NCBI RefSeq assembly: GCF_014203835.1
Contig: NZ_JACHJW010000001.1
Span: 5,282,501-5,346,500 of the forward strand
Length of the DNA: 64,000 nt
From: Micromonospora polyrhachis
GTDB taxonomy: Bacteria; Actinomycetota; Actinomycetes; Mycobacteriales; Micromonosporaceae
Direction: 5' to 3'
Positions 34,474-42,614 of the stretch are shown here, in pieces. Each line of letters opens with the position of its first letter. Positions within the stretch are counted from its first letter, which is position 1. The translations under genes and the position numbers were made by a program. The notes below the pieces were generated by a model. It ran no database searches and was not told the origin of the DNA. It worked only from the letters and a program-made list of their open reading frames with translations.

Positions 34474-35526
34474 ATGCGTCAGGTGCGGGTGGCGGGGCTG
34501 AACGACGTGACGGTCGTCGACTCGCCGGTCCCGGAGGCTGGACCAGACCAGGTGCGAGTGGCGGTGACCTATGCGGGCATCTGCGGCTCGGACACGCACG
34601 CCATCGCGGGTCATCACCCGTTCCTGCACCCGCCCTACCTGCCCGGGCATGAGCTGTGCGGCGTCGTCGACCGCGTCGGCGCGGGCGCTGACCCCTCCCT
34701 CGTCGGCAAGCGGGTCGTCGTCAGGCCGAACGTCGAGTGCGGCGAGTGCGTCAACTGCCGGGCTGGCCGCATCAACGCCTGTCAGCAGCTTGCCTGGATC
34801 GGGTGTGACTCCTCGGGCAAGCTCGCCGGTGGCATGGCCGCCTACGTCGTCGCCCCGGCGCGCAATATCATCCCGGTGCCCGACGAGGTCTCGGACCTCG
34901 ACGCCGCGCTGGTCGAGTGCCTCGCCACGCCCGTGCACGCGGCCCGGATCGCCGGCGACCTGCGCGGCGCGAACGTCACCGTTCTCGGTGCCGGCACGGT
35001 GGGGATCCTCTGCGTCGTCGCGGCCCGGGCGGCGGGTGCCGCCACCATCGTCGTCACCGACCTCGAGCCCGCCAAGCGCGAGCGAGCACTGAAGCTCGGT
35101 GCCGACGCGGCCGTGGACGCCGCCGACCCGCAGTTCGCCATGGCGGTCCGCCGGGCGTACGACGGCGGGCACGCGGACGTGGTGTTCGACTGCGTTGCCA
35201 CGGAGGTGTCGATCCGTCAGGCATTCGACGTGCTGCGACGCGCGGGGACGCTGCTCGTTGTCGGTGTGCCGCCACGTGCGGGAAGCGTGCCACTGCCGGA
35301 GGTGCAGGACTGGGAGATGCGCATCCAGGGCTGCGCCAACTACACCGCGGCGGACATGCAGACCGCGATCGCGATCGCCGCGGCCGGGGGACTTCCCAGC
35401 GAACAGATCGTCAGCACGGTCTTCGCGGTCGAGGAGGCCGCCGCGGCCTTCGTCGCCGCGGCCAACGGCAGCGTAGGCAAGATCCTCGTGACGCCACGTA
35501 GTGACCTCGGGACACACCGGGGATAG
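34474..35526 (+). CDS. Zinc-dependent alcohol/polyol dehydrogenase
   Basis: The 350-aa MDR-family enzyme has the catalytic-zinc pattern CGSDTHAI and GHELCG, structural-zinc cysteines in CGECVNCRAGRINAC, and the NAD motif VLGAGTVGILCVVAA. It most resembles sorbitol/L-iditol or threonine-type dehydrogenases, oxidising a secondary alcohol of a sugar or polyol. ATG at 34474 gives the usual N-terminus; GTG at 34456 with AGAAGG upstream is an alternative. It heads the plus-strand run before the ABC transporter, though a hairpin and 342 bases separate them. Confidence 0.88.
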   Translation: MRQVRVAGLNDVTVVDSPVPEAGPDQVRVAVTYAGICGSDTHAIAGHHPFLHPPYLPGHELCGVVDRVGAGADPSLVGKRVVVRPNVECGECVNCRAGRINACQQLAWIGCDSSGKLAGGMAAYVVAPARNIIPVPDEVSDLDAALVECLATPVHAARIAGDLRGANVTVLGAGTVGILCVVAARAAGAATIVVTDLEPAKRERALKLGADAAVDAADPQFAMAVRRAYDGGHADVVFDCVATEVSIRQAFDVLRRAGTLLVVGVPPRAGSVPLPEVQDWEMRIQGCANYTAADMQTAIAIAAAGGLPSEQIVSTVFAVEEAAAAFVAAANGSVGKILVTPRSDLGTHRG

Positions 35527-35533
35527 GAGTCGG

Positions 35534-35567
35534 CCGCCGTCACCGTGTTGGACACCGTGACGGCGGC
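35534..35567 (+). terminator. Terminator-like hairpin after the dehydrogenase
   Basis: GCCGCCGTCAC (35534-35544) pairs exactly with GTGACGGCGGC (35557-35567), starting eight bases past the stop codon. There is no T-run, as is common in high-GC actinobacteria. Confidence 0.6.
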
Positions 35568-35625
35568 ATCCAACGGCGACAAGACGGCCCCGGGATCGAT
35601 CCATAACCGGAGAGGGTAGGCCGCC

Positions 35626-35752
35626 TGACACCGCTGTCATGACTGGGCCCCCCAACGTGCCGGGTGCGAGTCAAGGCAATATCTCAGTTCAGCATCGGTG
35701 CTTTTGCTGCGGCATACGGTCGACTACTGTTCCGGCCGTGACACCGTTGTCA
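35626..35752 (+). promoter_or_regulatory. Two LacI-type operators before the ABC-transporter operon
   Basis: TGACACCGCTGTCA (35626-35639) and TGACACCGTTGTCA (35739-35752) share TGACA-N4-TGTCA with a central CG, the form expected for LacI-family operators. They flank a 100-base stretch in the 342-base gap before the permease gene. The LacI regulator at 46952 is the obvious candidate to bind them. Confidence 0.65.
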
Positions 35753-35868
35753 ATCCAGCGCTCGGGTCCCGTCACGACGACCGGGGTTGCGCGGGCGACG
35801 AGACCCGGGGTCAGGGACGCCCGGCGGTTTCGGGATCGGTCCGGATTTCGAGGAAGAGGTGGTGAGTA

Positions 35869-36792
35869 GTGCTCGGCTACGTGATCCGGCGTCTGGTGCT
35901 CGCCGTCTTCGTGCTCTGGGGCGTGGCCACCGCGGTCTTCGTCATCGTCCGGCTCGTCCCGGCTGACCCGGCCCTGCTCATCGCCGGCTCTGACGCGTCC
36001 CCCGAGCAGCTCGCCACACTGCGCCAGAAAATGGGCCTCGACGAATCGATACTCGTGCAGTACGGGAAGTTCCTCGGCGGTGCCGTGACCGGCGACTTTG
36101 GTGATTCGTACCAGCAGAGGGTCCCGGCGATGGACCTGATCGGGCAGGTGCTGCCCAACACCGCCCTCTTGGCAGTCCTGGCGTGTGCCCTCGCCCTGGT
36201 GCTCAGCTTCCCCCTCGGGCTGTTGGCCTCGCTGCGGGTGAACGGTCTGGTCGACCGGACCGTGACCACCGGGTCGCTGTTCACCCAGGCGCTGCCCAAC
36301 TTCTGGATCGGCGTCGTACTGCTGCTGGTCTTCTCGCGGAAGCTGAAGTGGCTGCCCAGCGTGGGCCTCGACAGCTGGAAAAACCTGATCCTGCCCACGA
36401 TCGTGCTGGCGCTGCCGTTCGTCTCGGTCCTGACCCGGATGATCCGCAACGGTCTGCTCGAGGTGATGGGCGAGGGCTACATCCAGACCGCGCGGGCGAA
36501 GGGCCTCTCGGAACGGATCGTGATCTTCCCGCATGCCATCCGGAACGCGGCGATCCCCGTGGTCACGATCGTGGGTCTGCAGTTCGGCACGCTGCTCGGC
36601 GGTGCGGCCGTTACCGAGACCGTGTTCACGTTTCCGGGGATCGGCCGGCTCCTCGTGATGTCCCTCCAGGGGCGGGACTACAACGTCGCGCAGGCCTGTG
36701 TCCTCGTGATCGCAGCCGTCTTTGTGCTCATCAACCTCGTAGTGGACCTGACCTACGGGTTCCTCGACCCACGAGTGAGGCTCGCAAAGTGA
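35869..36792 (+). CDS. ABC transporter permease (DppB-like)
   Basis: The 307-aa protein starts at GTG (GAGGTGG upstream) and has the six-helix DppB/OppB architecture: N-terminal helix LVLAVFVLWGVATAVFV, a large external loop, and the EAA motif region YIQTARAKGLSERIVIFPHAIRNA. It forms the membrane channel with the next gene. The family moves oligopeptides, nickel, opines or oligosaccharides; here the sugar-locus context suggests a polyol- or opine-like ligand. GTGA overlap with the next gene. Confidence 0.93.
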   Translation: MLGYVIRRLVLAVFVLWGVATAVFVIVRLVPADPALLIAGSDASPEQLATLRQKMGLDESILVQYGKFLGGAVTGDFGDSYQQRVPAMDLIGQVLPNTALLAVLACALALVLSFPLGLLASLRVNGLVDRTVTTGSLFTQALPNFWIGVVLLLVFSRKLKWLPSVGLDSWKNLILPTIVLALPFVSVLTRMIRNGLLEVMGEGYIQTARAKGLSERIVIFPHAIRNAAIPVVTIVGLQFGTLLGGAAVTETVFTFPGIGRLLVMSLQGRDYNVAQACVLVIAAVFVLINLVVDLTYGFLDPRVRLAK

Positions 36793-37682
36793 CCGCACCC
36801 GCACCCGCACCCGCCGTCAACGCGACGATGCGGCGCGCCCGCCGGGCCCGCCGGGGCGTCACCGTCCGCATCGTCGTGCCCTTGGTCGTCATCGGCCTGA
36901 TCGTGGTCGGCGCCATTGTGGTTCCGCTCGTCTACCAGTACGACCCGCTGCAGGCGGACCTCCTGTCCCGGCTGAAGCCACCGGGGACGGTGACGTCGGA
37001 GGGCGGCACCGCGATCCTGGGTACCGACCAGATCGGCTCGGACCTCTTCGCGCAGATCATGGCCGGCGCTCGGGTCTCGCTCCTCGTCGGTGTGGCGACG
37101 CTCGTCATCTCCGGCATCGTCGGGGTGCTGCTGGGATTGCTCGCCGGACACTTTGGTGGCTGGCTCGACGCGGCGCTCATGCGCATCGCGGACATCCAGC
37201 TCGCGTTCCCCTCCATCCTGCTGGCGATCCTCGTCGCCTCGGTGCTCGGCCAGGGCGTCGGGAACATCATCATCGTCTTGTCGATCTCGAACTGGGTCGT
37301 GTTCGCCCGGGTGGCCCGTAGCCAGGTCCTCGGACTGAAGAGCCGGGAGTACGTCGAGGCGGCCCGCACCCTGGGTGCCGGCAACTGGCACCTGATGTTC
37401 CGTACGCTGCTGCCGGGCTGTATGGCGCCCGTCATCGTGGTGGCGACCACCCAGTTCGCCCAGGTCATCCTCACCGAGGCGTCGCTGTCGTTCCTCGGTG
37501 TGGGCGTGCCGCTCGGCACCCCGAGCCTGGGCAGCACCATCTACAACGGCACGCAGTACCTGTCGACCGCCTGGTGGATCTCGACCCTTCCCGGCATCGT
37601 GCTGGTCATCCTCATGCTGGCCTTCGGGATCCTCGGCGACGCCCTGCGTGACAAGTTCGATCCCCGGCTGCGGAGCGCATGA
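36789..37682 (+). CDS. ABC transporter permease (DppC-like)
   Basis: The 297-aa protein starts at a GTG overlapping the previous stop. It shows an N-terminal helix (VRIVVPLVVIGLIVVGAIV), the DppC region LGTDQIGSDLFAQIMAGARVS, and the EAA motif YVEAARTLGAGNWHLMFRTLLP. It pairs with the DppB-like permease. The ATGA overlap with the ATPase gene makes a tight operon. Confidence 0.93.
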   Translation: MTAPAPAPAVNATMRRARRARRGVTVRIVVPLVVIGLIVVGAIVVPLVYQYDPLQADLLSRLKPPGTVTSEGGTAILGTDQIGSDLFAQIMAGARVSLLVGVATLVISGIVGVLLGLLAGHFGGWLDAALMRIADIQLAFPSILLAILVASVLGQGVGNIIIVLSISNWVVFARVARSQVLGLKSREYVEAARTLGAGNWHLMFRTLLPGCMAPVIVVATTQFAQVILTEASLSFLGVGVPLGTPSLGSTIYNGTQYLSTAWWISTLPGIVLVILMLAFGILGDALRDKFDPRLRSA

Positions 37683-38719
37683 TGACGAAGACACCACCGG
37701 GCACCGCCCCGTCCGCCGCGCCCACGGACGCGCCACTGCTGAGCGTGCAGGACCTGACGGTGGAGTTCTCCACCGCGGCGGGGGTGGCCCGCGCACTGCA
37801 CAACGTCAGCTTCGACGTCCGGGCCGGCGAGACGCTCGCCGTCCTCGGCGAGTCCGGCTGCGGCAAGTCGACCATCGCCCAGTCGATCATGGCGCTGCTG
37901 CCGAAGCCCGCCGGCTCGATCGTCGGTGGCAAGATCCTCTACGGCGGACGCGACCTGGCTGCCGAGCGCGTCCCCGCGGTGCGCGAACTGTGCGGCACGG
38001 AGATCGCCATGATCTTCCAGGACCCGCTCAGCTCGCTGAACCCGGTGTTCCGCGTGGGCGCCCAGCTCGCGGAGCCGTTCCGGCGCCGCCGCGGAATGGG
38101 CCGCCGGGAGGCCTGGGCGAAGAGCCTGGAACTGCTCAAGCGCGTCGGCATCCCCGATGCGGAGACCCGGATCCGCGACTACCCACATCAGTTCTCCGGG
38201 GGTCAGCGGCAACGGATCATGATTGCGATGGCGATCGCGCTCGGGCCGAAGCTGCTCATCGCGGACGAGCCGACGACGGCGCTGGACGTCACCGTCCAGA
38301 AGCAGGTCCTGTCGCTCCTCGCCGACCTCCAGGCAGAGACCGGCATGGCGATGATCCTGATCAGCCACGACCTCGGAGTGGTCGCCGACGTGGCCACTCG
38401 TGCGGCCATCATGTACGCCGGTCGGATCGTGGAGACGGGCACGGTGCGGGACATGTACGACCACCCGGCGCACCCGTACACCAAGGGTCTGCTCGAGTCG
38501 ATCCCGAGCCAGACGAGCATCGGGGGACGGCTGAAGCCCATCGTCGGGTCGCCGCCGAACCTCCTGGCCCTGCCGAGCGGTTGCGCCTTCAACCCACGGT
38601 GCCCGTTCGCGGCCGACCTGTGCCGGGAGCAGGTGCCGGCCCTGCGCACCCCGACGACGTGGCCAGCCGGCCACGAGGCGGCGTGCCACTTCTCCGAGGA
38701 GGTGCTGACTCATGGCTGA
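37679..38719 (+). CDS. ABC transporter ATPase (DppD-like)
   Basis: The 346-aa protein has Walker A GESGCGKSTIAQ, signature SGGQRQR, Walker B LLIADEPTTALDV and the C-terminal OppD/DppD domain with CAFNPRCPFAADLC, whose cysteines are typical of a 4Fe-4S site in this family. It energises the permease pair. It overlaps both neighbouring genes. Confidence 0.95.
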   Translation: MMTKTPPGTAPSAAPTDAPLLSVQDLTVEFSTAAGVARALHNVSFDVRAGETLAVLGESGCGKSTIAQSIMALLPKPAGSIVGGKILYGGRDLAAERVPAVRELCGTEIAMIFQDPLSSLNPVFRVGAQLAEPFRRRRGMGRREAWAKSLELLKRVGIPDAETRIRDYPHQFSGGQRQRIMIAMAIALGPKLLIADEPTTALDVTVQKQVLSLLADLQAETGMAMILISHDLGVVADVATRAAIMYAGRIVETGTVRDMYDHPAHPYTKGLLESIPSQTSIGGRLKPIVGSPPNLLALPSGCAFNPRCPFAADLCREQVPALRTPTTWPAGHEAACHFSEEVLTHG

Positions 38720-39572
38720 GACCGAATCCGCTCCGCTGCTGCGCGTCGCGCACCTGAAGGTCGCCTACCCGATCCGGTCGTCGCTGCTCCAGCGGCAGAT
38801 CAGTGCGAACGTCGCCGTCAGCGACGTGACCTTCGACATCAACCCGGGCGAGACGGTCGGTCTCGTCGGCGAGTCGGGTTCCGGCAAGTCGACGGTCGCG
38901 CGCGCCGTGATCGGCCTGGTGAAGCCGGACGACGGCGTGATCGAGTTCGAAGGGCGGAACATCACTGGCTACTCCCGAAAGCAGTTGAAGCCCGTCCGAC
39001 GCGACATGCAGATGGTCTTCCAGGACCCGTACGCCTCGCTGAACCCTCGGCTGACGGTCCGCGACCTGATCGCCGAGGGATGGCGGGTGCACCGCGACAT
39101 CGTGCCGCACGACCAGTGGACGGCCGAGGTCAAGAAGCTGATGGATCGGGTCGGACTCAACCCCGACTACTCGGATCGCTATCCCCACCAGTTCTCCGGC
39201 GGTCAGCGACAGCGCATCGGGATTGCCCGAGCGCTCGCCCTGCGGCCCAAAGTGATCATCTGTGACGAGCCGGTCTCCGCGCTCGACGTGTCCGTCCAGG
39301 CACAGGTGCTGAACCTGCTGGACGACCTGCAGGAAGAACTCGGGCTGGCCTACCTCTTCATCTCGCACGACCTGTCCGTCATCGAACACCTCTGCGACCG
39401 CGTACTCGTCCTGCACCACGGCCACGTCGTGGAACAGGGCAATGCGCGCGAGATCTTCGAACACCCCCGACACGACTACACCAAAGCACTACTGGCCGCC
39501 GTGCCAGTCGTGCGCCCATGGCTGGAGCAGGCCGACGAAGGCCGTCACCCCACCGGTGAACCCGCAGCCTAG
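38712..39572 (+). CDS. ABC transporter ATPase (DppF-like)
   Basis: The 286-aa protein has Walker A GESGSGKSTVAR, signature SGGQRQR and Walker B VIICDEPVSALDV. It is the second ATPase of the heterodimeric pump. It ends shortly after the H-loop region and lacks the full OppF C-terminal cysteine domain (last residues GRHPTGEPAA), so it is somewhat shorter than the usual 320-330 aa. Confidence 0.94.
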   Translation: MAETESAPLLRVAHLKVAYPIRSSLLQRQISANVAVSDVTFDINPGETVGLVGESGSGKSTVARAVIGLVKPDDGVIEFEGRNITGYSRKQLKPVRRDMQMVFQDPYASLNPRLTVRDLIAEGWRVHRDIVPHDQWTAEVKKLMDRVGLNPDYSDRYPHQFSGGQRQRIGIARALALRPKVIICDEPVSALDVSVQAQVLNLLDDLQEELGLAYLFISHDLSVIEHLCDRVLVLHHGHVVEQGNAREIFEHPRHDYTKALLAAVPVVRPWLEQADEGRHPTGEPAA

Positions 39573-39611
39573 GTCGGGCAGAAGTAAAGGCATATTTACG
39601 AAGGAGAAGCA

Positions 39612-41150
39612 ATGGTGCGCTCCCGTAAGGGACTGGCGGGGCTCGCTGCGGCGGCCACCGCCCTCGCCTTGGCGCTCGCCGGCTGCGGCAGCGGCGGCAG
39701 CGGCGACGGTACGTCCGGCACGCGGCTGTCGGACGATCAGCAGAACCTGACGTACGTCCTGAACTATGGATGCACAAGCCTCGACCCCACCGAGAACTTC
39801 GACAACTGCCGTATGCAGATGAGCACCAACGTGTTCGACACGCTGGTGACACTTGACAGCAAGTCACAGCCTCAGCCGAAGCTGGCGAGTTCCTGGACGT
39901 GGACGGACCCGACCACGCTGCAGTTCAAGCTCCGCACGGGGGTGACCTTCAGCGACGGCACGCCGTTCACCTCCGCCGACGTCAAGGCCACCTTCGACCG
40001 CTACATCGCCATGAAGTCGGTGCTCGCCACGCAGTTGGCGGTCGTCTCGTCCTACACCGCGGACGACCCGACGACCTTCACCATCCGCACCAGTGCTCCG
40101 ACCGGCACGCTGCTGGGCGTCCTCTCGATGATCTTCATCGGCCAGGAGGCGCACGCCAGCGAGGACAGCTACTGGGCCAAGCCGATCGGCACCGGGCCGT
40201 TCGTCATCAGCGACTTCGTCGCGAACGACCACATCACGCTGACCCGGAACGACACCTACTGGGGCACCAAGGCGAACCTCAAGACGCTGACGTTCAAGGT
40301 GGTCACCGACACGAACGCCAGGATCACGGCGCTGGCCAACGGCGGGGCGCAGGTGGTCGCCGGCGTGACCAACGACCAGATCCCGACGGTACGCGAGATG
40401 TCGGACGTGACCTTCTCGCAGATCCCCAGCTACACGTACACGTTCCTGTGGTTCCAGAACAACCGTGCCCCGTTCAACGACGTCAAGGTGCGTAAGGCCC
40501 TGTGGCAGGCGCTCGACCAGGAGAAGATCGTCAAGGCGCTCCTGGGCGAGACAGCGGACACGATGACCGCGCTCTGCCCCTCCGCGGCCTTCGGCTGTGT
40601 GTCGCCCACGAACGCCCCGAAGCACGACCCGGAGGGCGCGAAGAAGCTGCTCGCCGAGGCGGGCTACCCGAACGGGTTCAGCACCACCATCGACTACAGC
40701 GTCGCGAACACGGGCTACGACCAGATCATCGCGGCGATGATCTCCGACTGGAAGGCCATCGGCGTCACCGTCGCCCCGAAGTCGGACGACCAGGCGACCT
40801 TCCTGAAGAACATCGCCAGCCCCGGCGACTTCGACATGATCGTGAACTCGAACCTGACCACCACCGGTGACGCGGACTTCACCCTGAACCGCCTGTACCC
40901 GTGCAGCGCGAAGCGCCTCGGCTACTGCAATGCGGAACTGGACGCGCTGCTGGCCAAGGCCCGCCAGACGACCGACCTGGAGCAGCGCAAGCCGCTGTAC
41001 CAGCAGATCGCCAACATCCTGGCCGAGGACGTGCCCGGCATCGGGCTGTTCGAGAACAACATCAACGTGGCGGCCAAGAAGACGGTGCAGGGCCTGAACC
41101 TCACACCGACGGAGAACTACGACTGGAGCACGGTCTACCTGACCAGTTAG
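39612..41150 (+). CDS. ABC substrate-binding lipoprotein, family 5
   Basis: The 512-aa precursor has a basic start, a hydrophobic signal and lipobox LALAGC with Cys25 for lipid attachment. The mature part shows the SBP_bac_5 pattern: LNYGCTSLDPTENFDN, FKLRTGVTFSDGTPFTSADV, then KALWQALDQEKIV. AAGGAG precedes the ATG. It delivers ligand to the DppBC/DF pump. Family 5 proteins bind peptides, opines or oligosaccharides, so the ligand is open. A 12-bp stem hairpin follows the stop. Confidence 0.95.
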   Translation: MVRSRKGLAGLAAAATALALALAGCGSGGSGDGTSGTRLSDDQQNLTYVLNYGCTSLDPTENFDNCRMQMSTNVFDTLVTLDSKSQPQPKLASSWTWTDPTTLQFKLRTGVTFSDGTPFTSADVKATFDRYIAMKSVLATQLAVVSSYTADDPTTFTIRTSAPTGTLLGVLSMIFIGQEAHASEDSYWAKPIGTGPFVISDFVANDHITLTRNDTYWGTKANLKTLTFKVVTDTNARITALANGGAQVVAGVTNDQIPTVREMSDVTFSQIPSYTYTFLWFQNNRAPFNDVKVRKALWQALDQEKIVKALLGETADTMTALCPSAAFGCVSPTNAPKHDPEGAKKLLAEAGYPNGFSTTIDYSVANTGYDQIIAAMISDWKAIGVTVAPKSDDQATFLKNIASPGDFDMIVNSNLTTTGDADFTLNRLYPCSAKRLGYCNAELDALLAKARQTTDLEQRKPLYQQIANILAEDVPGIGLFENNINVAAKKTVQGLNLTPTENYDWSTVYLTS

Positions 41151-41160
41151 TCCGAGCCGG

Positions 41161-41204
41161 GTGGGCGTGGGGGCGAGCACACCCGCCACCGTCCCCACGC
41201 CCAC
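41161..41204 (+). terminator. Intercistronic hairpin after the binding-protein gene
   Basis: GTGGGCGTGGGG (41161-41172) pairs perfectly with CCCCACGCCCAC (41193-41204) across a 20-base loop, ten bases after the stop. It may act as a partial terminator or protect the abundant binding-protein mRNA. Confidence 0.65.
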
Positions 41205-41258
41205 ATGGCCGCAGTCTCCAACTGTCCCGCAGTCAGATCCTGAACGTGGAGCCCCTCG

Positions 41259-42188
41259 ATGCAGAAATTCCTCAGCTACGACCGCGGCCTCGAGCGCTTC
41301 AATCCGCTCGCTCGCGTCATCACATACGACGACTTCGACACCGGGTTCAACGGCTGGTTGGACCTGACACCGAACTACGTCTACGACAACTACGAGTCGT
41401 TCCCCAGCGTCGTGGACCTTTCGAGTTGGGCACCGAACCAGCTCAGCTCGGGGGCGATGCGGTTCGCCTCGTCGCATGGCTCGATGGAGGGCACCTACTC
41501 CCTCAAGCTCACGACGGCACCGACCGGACGGGCACACACCGAACCGCCGGCGCCGGGCTCGATGGGGCACGCCATCAAGCGGCTCTCGAGTTTCGGTAAC
41601 CCGAGCCTGATCCAGATCGAGGCCTGGTACTCGTACACACCCGTACAGGACCGTGAGGGCAAGGGCGAGGAGGACATCCGCGCGATCGGCTTCTTCTTCG
41701 ACGTGCAGGATCCCGAGTACCGGTACATGCCCGGCGTGCGTTACGTGAACTCGCTCGGCGGCCAACTCGTCAAGAAGTGGCAGTTCTACCAGGTAGGCCC
41801 GGATGTGACGCCGGAGGACTGGAACTTCGGTGTCGCCGACGGCTGGTGCGTCCCCGGGATCGACAACCAGTGGTACGGCCGGCGGTTCGCCGACGGCTCC
41901 GCCGACGGGTACCAGTGGGTGCCGGGGGGCGAGCAGGACCTGCTCTACAACGAGAGCCCCGACAAGATCAACTGGCTCTACCTGCGGTTGACGGTGGACG
42001 TCGAGAAGCGCGAGTACGTCGAACTGCAGAGCATGGACAAGGTCTTCGATCTGCGCGGAATCTCGCCCACCCTCGTGCCGGGCTACCACTCGATCGACAA
42101 CCTCATCAACCCTGTCTTCTTCGTCGAGACCGACACGAACCGCTCCGTCAATCTCTACATCGACTCCGTCGTGTACTCGACCGAGTGA
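41259..42188 (+). CDS. Conserved protein of unknown function, paralogue A1 (309 aa)
   Basis: A soluble-looking protein without signal peptide or membrane helix. It is rich in Trp, Tyr and Asp, with YDDFDTGFNGWLDLTPN, FASSHGSMEGTYSLKL, QDREGKGEEDIRAIGFFFDV and VNLYIDSVVYST, a pattern that suggests a beta-sandwich, lectin or concanavalin-like fold. A close paralogue lies at 45414. Both are followed by a small gene of a second shared family. It may correspond to a Pfam DUF (I think DUF6772) but I cannot confirm. Context suggests binding or processing the locus substrate in the cytoplasm. Confidence 0.85.
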   Translation: MQKFLSYDRGLERFNPLARVITYDDFDTGFNGWLDLTPNYVYDNYESFPSVVDLSSWAPNQLSSGAMRFASSHGSMEGTYSLKLTTAPTGRAHTEPPAPGSMGHAIKRLSSFGNPSLIQIEAWYSYTPVQDREGKGEEDIRAIGFFFDVQDPEYRYMPGVRYVNSLGGQLVKKWQFYQVGPDVTPEDWNFGVADGWCVPGIDNQWYGRRFADGSADGYQWVPGGEQDLLYNESPDKINWLYLRLTVDVEKREYVELQSMDKVFDLRGISPTLVPGYHSIDNLINPVFFVETDTNRSVNLYIDSVVYSTE

Positions 42189-42226
42189 TGCAGGGTCCGG
42201 ACCGTCACCTCTGAGAGACAGGAAAA

Positions 42227-42550
42227 ATGCAGACAACCAACACATCGGTTCTCGCCCGGCGGGTGAGGATCTCCGACGATTTCGCGACGCTCGCCTACGA
42301 GGCAGGTTGGGCGACCGAAGCGGTGTTCTTCGTGCAGACCGAGGGCGACCATCCCGACCTCACCGTCGCGGTGGAGGTTTCGCCGGACGGCGTCAACTGG
42401 ATCCGTCGGGCGGGCGCGACACTCCCTGCCTCGCAGTCGCTCGTGGACGTGCCCGTGGCGTCGTTCGGCAACTGGTTGCGGGTCGTCATCACCGGTGCGA
42501 CGAGCGAGCAGCCCGCGCGGGTGCTCGTGCACGTGAATCTCAAGGGCTGA
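42227..42550 (+). CDS. Small conserved protein, paralogue B1 (107 aa)
   Basis: A 107-aa protein with alternating hydrophobic strands (ATEAVFFVQTEGDHPDLTVAV; NWLRVVITGATSEQPARVLV) ending VNLKG. It looks like a single beta-sandwich domain. It is the partner of paralogue A1 just upstream; a second copy B2 follows A2 at 46373. No catalytic residues are obvious. A purine-rich GAGAGACAGGAAAA run precedes the ATG. Function unknown. Confidence 0.8.
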   Translation: MQTTNTSVLARRVRISDDFATLAYEAGWATEAVFFVQTEGDHPDLTVAVEVSPDGVNWIRRAGATLPASQSLVDVPVASFGNWLRVVITGATSEQPARVLVHVNLKG

Positions 42551-42560
42551 GCAGGGCGCG

Positions 42561-42590
42561 GAACATGGCGGCGACCACGCCGCCATGTTC
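42561..42590 (+). terminator. Perfect intercistronic hairpin
   Basis: GAACATGGCGGC (42561-42572) pairs exactly with GCCGCCATGTTC (42579-42590) around a 6-base loop, between paralogue B1 and the FAD oxidoreductase. Likely an attenuator or mRNA-stability element, since the genes seem to be one operon. Confidence 0.65.
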
Positions 42591-42614
42591 CGCCCCGCAT
42601 CAATGGAGCGAAGA

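Noticed and set aside
39864-42245. 793-codon minus-strand frame across the binding-protein gene and paralogue A1
   Set aside because: Antisense shadow of well-supported genes, with no domain recognisable.
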